Assembly: GCA_030450335.1 (NCBI GenBank)
Contig: JAKDIS010000008.1
Location: forward strand, 1 to 39,914
Origin: Corynebacterium sp.
GTDB taxonomy: Bacteria > Actinomycetota > Actinomycetes > Mycobacteriales > Mycobacteriaceae
Length of the DNA: 39,914 nucleotides
Direction: 5' to 3'
The notes below the pieces were generated by a model. It was given only the letters and a program-made list of their open reading frames with translations. It did not search any database and was not told where the DNA came from. Numbering within the stretch: the first letter of the stretch is position 1; the number at the start of each line of letters is the position of its first letter. This document shows, in pieces, positions 34,325 to 39,914 of the stretch. Both the position numbers and the translations under genes were made by a program.

Positions 34325-35278
34325 TTGATCACTGACCCCGCCGACCTGCCAGGCAGCCACCGGCGATACGACTGCTCCCCGCAGGAGTACCAGCTGGTCC
34401 TGGACACCGCGATCCCCGAACTCGTGCGCTCCGGGCTCTCCGCCGACACCCGCGACATCGCCGTCGGTGCGGGTGTACCCGCCACACACCCCCTACTCAG
34501 GGACACCCGCGTGCTCTACGACGAGGCCGTGCGCTACGCCTTCCGCCGGCTCTGGCCCCGCCCCGAGGACCTGGACGTGGAACGCCTCGTGCCCGCCGAG
34601 GCCGTGCGCTCCCTGGTGCGCACCGCCTACCGGCGCCACCGCGCCGACCCGGACGCCGTGCGCCTGATCATCTCCGAGAACGTCCTGTCCCGCGGGCACC
34701 TCGAAGGACGCAACGACGTGCTCGAGACCTCCCCCGTGGTGCTGCAGATCGACCGGGTGCTGATGCGCGGGCAGGACTACGGCGCCTTCCGTCCCGGCAT
34801 CTCCGCCGAGGACGTGTACGTGCTGATCACGTCCCTGTGCTGCTTCCCCGCCTCCCAGGGCGGGTTGTTCCAGCTGCTCTACGGCACGGACATGGACCAC
34901 GCCGCCACCGTGGAGGGCCTGGAGAAGTTGGCCTGCGACACCGTGCTGGCCTTCCTGACCACCTCGATGCCCACCACCCAGGGCAGCTCGTACACCCACG
35001 CGGCCCCCACCACGCGGACCCCGTCGTCGGTGTCGGCGTCGTTGTACACCGCCGGCGACGGTGGCTCCGTGGAAGAGGTCGTGACCTACCGCGCCGAGGA
35101 CCTGCCGGAGTACACCGCCCCGCGGGAGTCCCAGGTCTCCTCCTACCCGTCCTTCGACTCCTTCGGTGGGGAGCTGGGTGGTGAGCTCGGTGGGGACAGC
35201 TCAGAGGGGCACGGCATCGACACCGACATCCCCGAGGACCCCGACGAGGACCACATCGCCGACCTCTACGACGAGTAG
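34325..35278 (+). CDS. TetR-like regulator with an unusual HTH and acidic tail
   Basis: Residues 20-75 resemble a TetR DNA-binding domain (VLDTAIPELVRSGL, DTRDIAVGAGVPATHPLLRD, VLYDEAVRYAFRRLW), but the turn after AGV lacks the usual aromatic recognition helix. Residues 80-220 look like a TetR ligand-binding domain (VLMRGQDYGAFRPGISAEDV and ITSLCCFPASQGG). The last 95 residues are low complexity, Ser/Thr-rich then acidic (DIPEDPDEDHIADLYDE), and not typical. It has 317 residues. The start is TTG at 34325, chosen because AGGAG lies 7 nt ahead. Its divergent neighbour mdh could be a target. Confidence 0.78.
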   Translation: MITDPADLPGSHRRYDCSPQEYQLVLDTAIPELVRSGLSADTRDIAVGAGVPATHPLLRDTRVLYDEAVRYAFRRLWPRPEDLDVERLVPAEAVRSLVRTAYRRHRADPDAVRLIISENVLSRGHLEGRNDVLETSPVVLQIDRVLMRGQDYGAFRPGISAEDVYVLITSLCCFPASQGGLFQLLYGTDMDHAATVEGLEKLACDTVLAFLTTSMPTTQGSSYTHAAPTTRTPSSVSASLYTAGDGGSVEEVVTYRAEDLPEYTAPRESQVSSYPSFDSFGGELGGELGGDSSEGHGIDTDIPEDPDEDHIADLYDE

Positions 35279-35289
35279 CTCCGGCACCC

Positions 35290-35361
35290 GATGTCATCTG
35301 TGTCATGCCCCAGGCCAGGAAACACCGAAAATCTTGCCTGGGGCATGGCTCAGCTGACATC
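35290..35361. repeat. Intergenic palindromic element, subtype 2, copy D
   Basis: The arms at 35290-35314 and 35337-35361 pair over 25 positions with four mismatches; both contain CATGCCCCAGG or its complement, and GATGTCA lies at the outer ends. The loop, read on the minus strand, has TTTTCGGTGTTTCCT, matching the plus-strand loop of copy C (AATCGGTGTTCTCCT), so the two copies are inserted in opposite orientation. It lies 12 nt after the TetR-like stop. Confidence 0.83.
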
Positions 35362-35391
35362 GCCGGGATCCCGGACCCCCGAACAACCCGG

Positions 35392-35444
35392 AACCCCGCG
35401 CTATTGGTGGTCGACACCCCGATGACCACCAACCGCGCGGGGTT
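35392..35444 (-). terminator. Two-part hairpin after clpX
   Basis: AACCCCGCGC (35392-35401) pairs with GCGCGGGGTT (35435-35444), and inside it TTGGTGGTC (35404-35412) pairs with GACCACCAA (35424-35432), each perfectly, with 2-nt internal loops and an 11-nt apical loop. It lies 40 nt past the clpX stop. With no T-run, it may be a terminator for either convergent gene or a processing barrier. Confidence 0.6.
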
Positions 35445-35484
35445 ATAGAACGCCGGTCCCGCACTGCAGACCGCGGCGCCCCGG

Positions 35485-36771
<1,287 letters not shown>

Positions 36772-36825
36772 GTGAGACGAACTCTCCTGTGAAACTTGGT
36801 GATCCGTTGGTAACGCGTCCGGCCC

Positions 36826-36831
36826 ATCATA
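36826..36831 (-). promoter_or_regulatory. -10 box TATGAT for clpX
   Basis: TATGAT on the minus strand differs from the consensus by one base and would start transcription near 36819, giving a leader of about 48 nt with AGGAG before the ATG. Confidence 0.55.
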
Positions 36832-36922
36832 CCCCCGCGCCCGCAGCGGTGGCGGACGTTCCGGCACAGTGTCGTCGACAGCGGGCGCGTCGGGGTGTAG
36901 AGGAGCCGTGGGACCGTGGGGG

Positions 36923-36928
36923 TAGACT
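36923..36928 (+). promoter_or_regulatory. -10 box TAGACT for purU
   Basis: TAGACT lies about 83 nt before the purU start, in the region divergent from clpX. Nothing else in the leader is distinctive. Confidence 0.4.
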
Positions 36929-37010
36929 GCCACCGAAGCGACTGCCGCCACCGGGCGGCCAGCCCAACCCAGTTACACCCAGCCCGCCCCCAGCGACCAG
37001 GAAGATCCCT

Positions 37011-37886
37011 TTGTCCCCGTCCATCACCTCCCTGACCGACCACGCCTGTCTGGTGGTCCACGGACCCGACCAGCCCGGCCTGGTCTCCGTGATCGCCGCA
37101 CTGATAACCCGGAACAAGGGCAATATCATCTCGCTGGACCAGCACTCCTCCGACCCGGAGGACGGCGGGTTCTTCCAGCGCATCGTCTTCCACCGTCAGA
37201 ACCTCGTCACCGCCATGGACGACATCAGGGCCGACCTGACGGAGACCCTCGAGCCCTACGACATGGCGTGGTCGCTGTCCGACCGCTCTCAGCCCAAGCG
37301 CATGGCGATCCTGGCGTCCAAGGACGACCACTGCCTGCTGGACCTGCTGTGGCGCCAGCGCCGCGGGGACCTGCCGGTCTCCATCCCCATGGTGATCTCC
37401 AACCACACCGATACCGTCGAGGACGTCCGATCCTTCGGGGTACCGTTCTTCCACGTCCCCTCGCAGGCGGGGCCGGACAAGTCAGAGTCCGAGGCGGAGA
37501 TCCTGCGTCTGCTGAAGGGCAACGTGGACTTCATCGTCCTGGCCCGCTACATGCAGATCATCTCCAGTGACTTCCTGGAGCAGGTCGGTGTGCCGGTGAT
37601 CAACATCCACCACTCCTTCCTGCCGGCGTTCATCGGCGCGGCCCCCTACCGCAAAGCCAAGGAGCGCGGGGTGAAGCTCGTCGGCGCCACGGCCCACTAC
37701 GTGACCGAGAACCTGGACGAGGGCCCGATCATCGAGCAGGACGTGGTGCGCGTCAACCACCGGGACAACGTCGCCGACCTGAAGCGGCTGGGCGCGGAGG
37801 TCGAGCGCTCCGTCCTGTCCCGCGCCGTGCTCTGGCACGCCCAGGACAAGGTGATCCGGAACGGGAACACCACGATCGTGTTCTAG
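37011..37886 (+). CDS. purU: Formyltetrahydrofolate deformylase
   Basis: PurU hydrolyses 10-formyl-tetrahydrofolate to formate and tetrahydrofolate, balancing the one-carbon pool. An N-terminal ACT domain (CLVVHGPDQPGLVSVIAALI, residues 10-85) precedes the formyltransferase-like domain with the catalytic triad candidates Asn198, His200 and Asp236 (INIHHSFLPAFIGA, HYVTENLDEGPI). It has 291 residues. The start is TTG at 37011, with AGGAA 7 nt ahead; no ATG or GTG fits the domain boundary. It is divergent from clpX and convergent with pcaJ, 26 nt apart. Confidence 0.95.
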   Translation: MSPSITSLTDHACLVVHGPDQPGLVSVIAALITRNKGNIISLDQHSSDPEDGGFFQRIVFHRQNLVTAMDDIRADLTETLEPYDMAWSLSDRSQPKRMAILASKDDHCLLDLLWRQRRGDLPVSIPMVISNHTDTVEDVRSFGVPFFHVPSQAGPDKSESEAEILRLLKGNVDFIVLARYMQIISSDFLEQVGVPVINIHHSFLPAFIGAAPYRKAKERGVKLVGATAHYVTENLDEGPIIEQDVVRVNHRDNVADLKRLGAEVERSVLSRAVLWHAQDKVIRNGNTTIVF

Positions 37887-37912
37887 TCCCCTCCCCCGCG
37901 CAGGACGCCAGG

Positions 37913-38548
37913 TCACCGCACGGCGAACGGTGCGGCGGTGATCTCGCGCAGTTCCTCCACGCTCACACCGTCGGCGCACTCCACCAGGGTCAGGCCCGCC
38001 TCGGCGTCGACCTCGAAGACCGCGTGGGAGGACACGATCAGGTCCACGCACTTCGCCCCGGTCAGCGGCAGGGAGCACTGCTCCACGATCTTCGGCGTGC
38101 CCGTCTTGGTCACGTGGTCGGTCATCACGATGATCTTCTGCGCCCCGTGGACCAGGTCCATCGCCCCGCCCATGCCGCGCACGAGCTTGCCCGGCACCAT
38201 CCAGTTGGCCAGGTCGCCGTAGCGCGAGATCTCCATCGCGCCGAGCACGGCGACGTCCACCGAGCGCGAGCGGATCATGCCGAAGGACTCCGAGGAGCTG
38301 AAGAAGCTCGCCCCGGGGTTCACGGTGATGGTCTCCTTGCCGGCGTTGATCAGCTCGGCGTCGACCTCGTCGTCGGTGGGGTACGGCCCCACGCCCAGCA
38401 CCCCGTTCTCGGAGTGCAGGATCACGTCGATGCCCTCCGGCAGGAAGCCGGGGACCAGCGTCGGCATGCCGATGCCGAGGTTCACGTACTGGCCGTCGGC
38501 GAGTTCACGGGCCACGCGTGCGGCCATCTGTTCACGATTCCAGACCAT
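37913..38548 (-). CDS. pcaJ: 3-oxoadipate (3-oxoacid) CoA-transferase subunit beta
   Basis: With the alpha subunit this enzyme moves CoA from succinyl-CoA to 3-oxoadipate in the beta-ketoadipate pathway. The catalytic Glu47 is in [12 protein letters not shown], and the glycine-rich regions [13 protein letters not shown] and [14 protein letters not shown] are standard. It has 211 residues. PcaJ and ScoB (acetoacetate) are hard to tell apart by sequence alone; the adjacent PcaR-type regulator and the clpX-pca order I recall from C. glutamicum favour PcaJ. The ATG lies 5 nt after the pcaI stop, with GGAGG at the end of pcaI. Confidence 0.88.
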   Translation of the reverse strand: MVWNREQMAARVARELADGQYVNLGIGMPTLVPGFLPEGIDVILHSENGVLGVGPYPTDDEVDAELINAGKETITVNPGASFFSSSESFGMIRSRSVDVAVLGAMEISRYGDLANWMVPGKLVRGMGGAMDLVHGAQKIIVMTDHVTKTGTPKIVEQCSLPLTGAKCVDLIVSSHAVFEVDAEAGLTLVECADGVSVEELREITAAPFAVR

Positions 38549-38553
38549 GCTCT

Positions 38554-39351
38554 CTAGGCCTCCGTCTTGTCGTCGGTCGTCTCGTTGGTCGTCTCGTTGG
38601 TCGTCTCGTCGGGTCGGGTCGTGCGGTTCTCGATGCCGGTCTCCTGCGGGCCGACGTGCACCACGCGGTCCACGTAGATGCCGGGCAGGTGGACCTCGCC
38701 GGGGTCCAGTTCGTCGACGAGGTGCTCGACCTGGGCGATGGCCACGCGGGCGCACTTGGCGGCCTCGGGGTTGAAGTTCTGGGCGGTCTCGCGGAACACC
38801 AGGTTGCCCTTGCGGTCGGCCTTGTGGGCGTGGACCAGGGCGACGTCGGCGTGGATGGCGGTCTCCAGGATGTAGTCCTCACCGTCGAAGGTGCGGGTCT
38901 CCTTCGGCTCGGAGAACTCCGCGACGCTGCCGTCCGGGTTGTAGCGCACCGGCAGTCCGCCGGTCGCCAGCTCGGTGCCCACGCCGGCCTTGGTGTAGAA
39001 CGCCGGCACACCGGCGCCGCCGGCACGCATACGCTCGGCGAGGGTGCCCTGCGGGGTGAACTCCACCGACAGGTCGCCGTTGAGGTACTGCTGGGCGTAG
39101 ATCCGGTTGGAGCCGATGTAGGAGCCCACCGTGCGGGCGACCCGACGATCCTCCAGCAACGTGCCGAGGCCGAAGCCGTCGGTGCCGCAGTTGTTGGAGA
39201 TGATCGTGAGGTCGCCGACGCCCAGGTTGCGCACGGCCTCGATCAGCACGGAAGGGATGCCGACCAGGCCGAATCCGCCGACGGCGAGGGAGCTTCCGTC
39301 GGTGAGGTCGGCCACCGCCTCGTCTGCTGTGGTGAATGTTTTGTCAAGCAT
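38554..39351 (-). CDS. pcaI: 3-oxoadipate (3-oxoacid) CoA-transferase subunit alpha
   Basis: This is the CoA-binding partner of PcaJ. The start [20 protein letters not shown] and the signature [11 protein letters not shown] are diagnostic, followed by [23 protein letters not shown]. It has 265 residues. The last 30 are low complexity: the unit [14 protein letters not shown] repeats a four-residue NETT motif and is encoded by a short tandem repeat near 38573-38610. ATG 39351 has the -10 box TACAGT 7 nt before it, so the transcript is probably leaderless. Expression should depend on the divergent IclR-type gene. Confidence 0.9.
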   Translation of the reverse strand: MLDKTFTTADEAVADLTDGSSLAVGGFGLVGIPSVLIEAVRNLGVGDLTIISNNCGTDGFGLGTLLEDRRVARTVGSYIGSNRIYAQQYLNGDLSVEFTPQGTLAERMRAGGAGVPAFYTKAGVGTELATGGLPVRYNPDGSVAEFSEPKETRTFDGEDYILETAIHADVALVHAHKADRKGNLVFRETAQNFNPEAAKCARVAIAQVEHLVDELDPGEVHLPGIYVDRVVHVGPQETGIENRTTRPDETTNETTNETTDDKTEA

Positions 39352-39405
39352 ATGGAAAACTGTACACTGGTGTTCGCGCAATGGACAATTGTTCGCTGAA
39401 TGAAC
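39341..39405. promoter_or_regulatory. Divergent pcaIJ/pcaR promoters with two operator-like repeats
   Basis: pcaR has -35 TTGTCA (39341-39346), a 16-nt spacer and -10 TACACT (39363-39368). pcaI has -35 TTGTCC (39388-39383), an 18-nt spacer and -10 TACAGT (39364-39359). The two -10 boxes overlap by two bases. Direct repeats GTTCGCGCAATGGAC (39372-39386) and GTTCGCTGAATGAAC (39391-39405) match at 12 of 15 positions and lie 19 bp apart, about two helical turns. The first covers the pcaI -35 box and the pcaR start point. Confidence 0.68.
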
Positions 39406-39424
39406 GGATGACGGGAGAAGTTCG

Positions 39425-39914
39425 GTGACACAGACACAGCACACGACCGAGAAACAGGACGGCGGCCAGGTCCAGTCCTTCGTCCGCGGACTGGCGGTGA
39501 TCCGCTGCTTCGACGGCGACCACCCCACCCTCACCCTGGCCCAGGTCGCCGAGCGTACGGGCCTGGCCCGCGCCACCGCCCGCCGTTTCCTGCACACCCT
39601 GGTCTCCATGGACTACGCCAGCACCGACGGCACGGAGTTCCGCCTGACCTCCCGGGTCCTGGAACTCGGGCACAGCTACCTGTCCTCGCTGTCGCTGCCG
39701 GACATCGCCCAGCCCCGCCTGGAGGACCTCTCCCGGCGCATCGGTGAGTCCAGTTCCATGTCGGTGCTCGAGGGCTCCGACGTGGTCTACGTCAGCCGCG
39801 TGCCGGTACGCCGGATCATGGCGGTGTCGATCACCATCGGCACCCGCTTCCCCGCCACGGCGACCTCGATGGGACGGGTCCTGCTGGCCGACCTGCCCGC
39901 CCACGAGCTCGACG
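39425..39914 (+). CDS. pcaR: IclR-family regulator, PcaR type (cut by window end)
   Basis: The visible 163 residues start with a GTG at 39425 that has GGGAG 7 nt upstream. VQSFVRGLAVIRCFDGDHPTL leads into the helix-turn-helix AQVAERTGLARATARRFLHTL (39-59), followed by the wing and a ligand-binding domain with SSMSVLEGSDVVYVSRVP and ATSMGRVLLA. These are the traits of the PcaR/PcaU/PobR branch of IclR, which sense 3-oxoadipate, protocatechuate or 4-hydroxybenzoate. The divergent pcaI-pcaJ pair indicates PcaR. The reading frame runs off the right edge; about 90-100 residues are missing. Confidence 0.9.
   Translation, partial: MTQTQHTTEKQDGGQVQSFVRGLAVIRCFDGDHPTLTLAQVAERTGLARATARRFLHTLVSMDYASTDGTEFRLTSRVLELGHSYLSSLSLPDIAQPRLEDLSRRIGESSSMSVLEGSDVVYVSRVPVRRIMAVSITIGTRFPATATSMGRVLLADLPAHELD

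Noticed and set aside
38573..38610. Short tandem repeat as a possible CRISPR or regulatory repeat
   Set aside because: It encodes repeated NETT residues at the end of pcaI, in frame and without spacers. No CRISPR array or cas gene is present.
37913..39351. Acetoacetate CoA-transferase (scoAB) instead of pcaIJ
   Set aside because: Sequence alone does not separate them, but the divergent PcaR-type IclR gene and the clpX-pca order favour 3-oxoadipate. I kept this as a stated uncertainty.

Overview
The window is high-GC actinobacterial chromosome, most likely Corynebacterium or a close relative in the Mycobacteriales. This rests on gene order: gpgP-rsfS-nadD, rplU-rpmA-obg-proB, rne/ndk, valS-folC-DUF4233, mdh with a divergent TetR gene, and clpX near pcaJ-pcaI/pcaR all match my memory of C. 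glutamicum and mycobacterial maps. An IF2_N-type start on RNase E, a cutinase and many apparently leaderless promoters agree with it. I count 36 protein genes, the last one cut by the window end. I see no tRNA, rRNA, CRISPR array, insertion sequence or prophage.

Layout. 1-5700: a minus-strand cluster (nadD, rsfS, gpgP, a DegV protein with a large acidic insert), a YwiC-like membrane protein and a secreted cutinase. 5700-12250: proA, proB, obg, an orphan iron-type binding lipoprotein, rpmA and rplU. 12250-17600: RNase E with a long structured 5' leader, a divergent membrane protein with a winged-helix-like tail, and ndk. 17600-24210: DUF1275, a GNAT enzyme, then the overlapping set valS > folC > LOG > DUF4233. 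24500-33060 is the accessory part: a carboxymuconolactone-decarboxylase-like protein with an MBL hydrolase, a phosphoesterase, an aldehyde dehydrogenase, an amidohydrolase, a purine/pyrimidine permease fused to a degenerate OHCU-decarboxylase domain, a Rho_N protein and an HSL-type esterase. 33075-39914: mdh, a divergent TetR-like gene, clpX, purU, and pcaJ-pcaI divergent from a PcaR-type IclR regulator.

Functional threads. proA and proB supply proline steps 1-2 but are separate transcription units divided by a clear terminator. valS, folC and the two following genes are translationally coupled. PcaI/PcaJ would convert 3-oxoadipate to its CoA ester, and two 15-bp direct repeats in the shared promoter region look like the regulator's operators.

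The most unusual things are: a family of intergenic palindromes (four copies in two subtypes); a permease-OHCU fusion whose catalytic His position is Tyr; a 150-residue charged insert inside a DegV fold; a leaderless-type -10 box 6-8 nt before at least 12 start codons; and tandem duplications that include the stop codon in two genes. No clearly new multi-gene system is visible; most of the window is conserved core genome.
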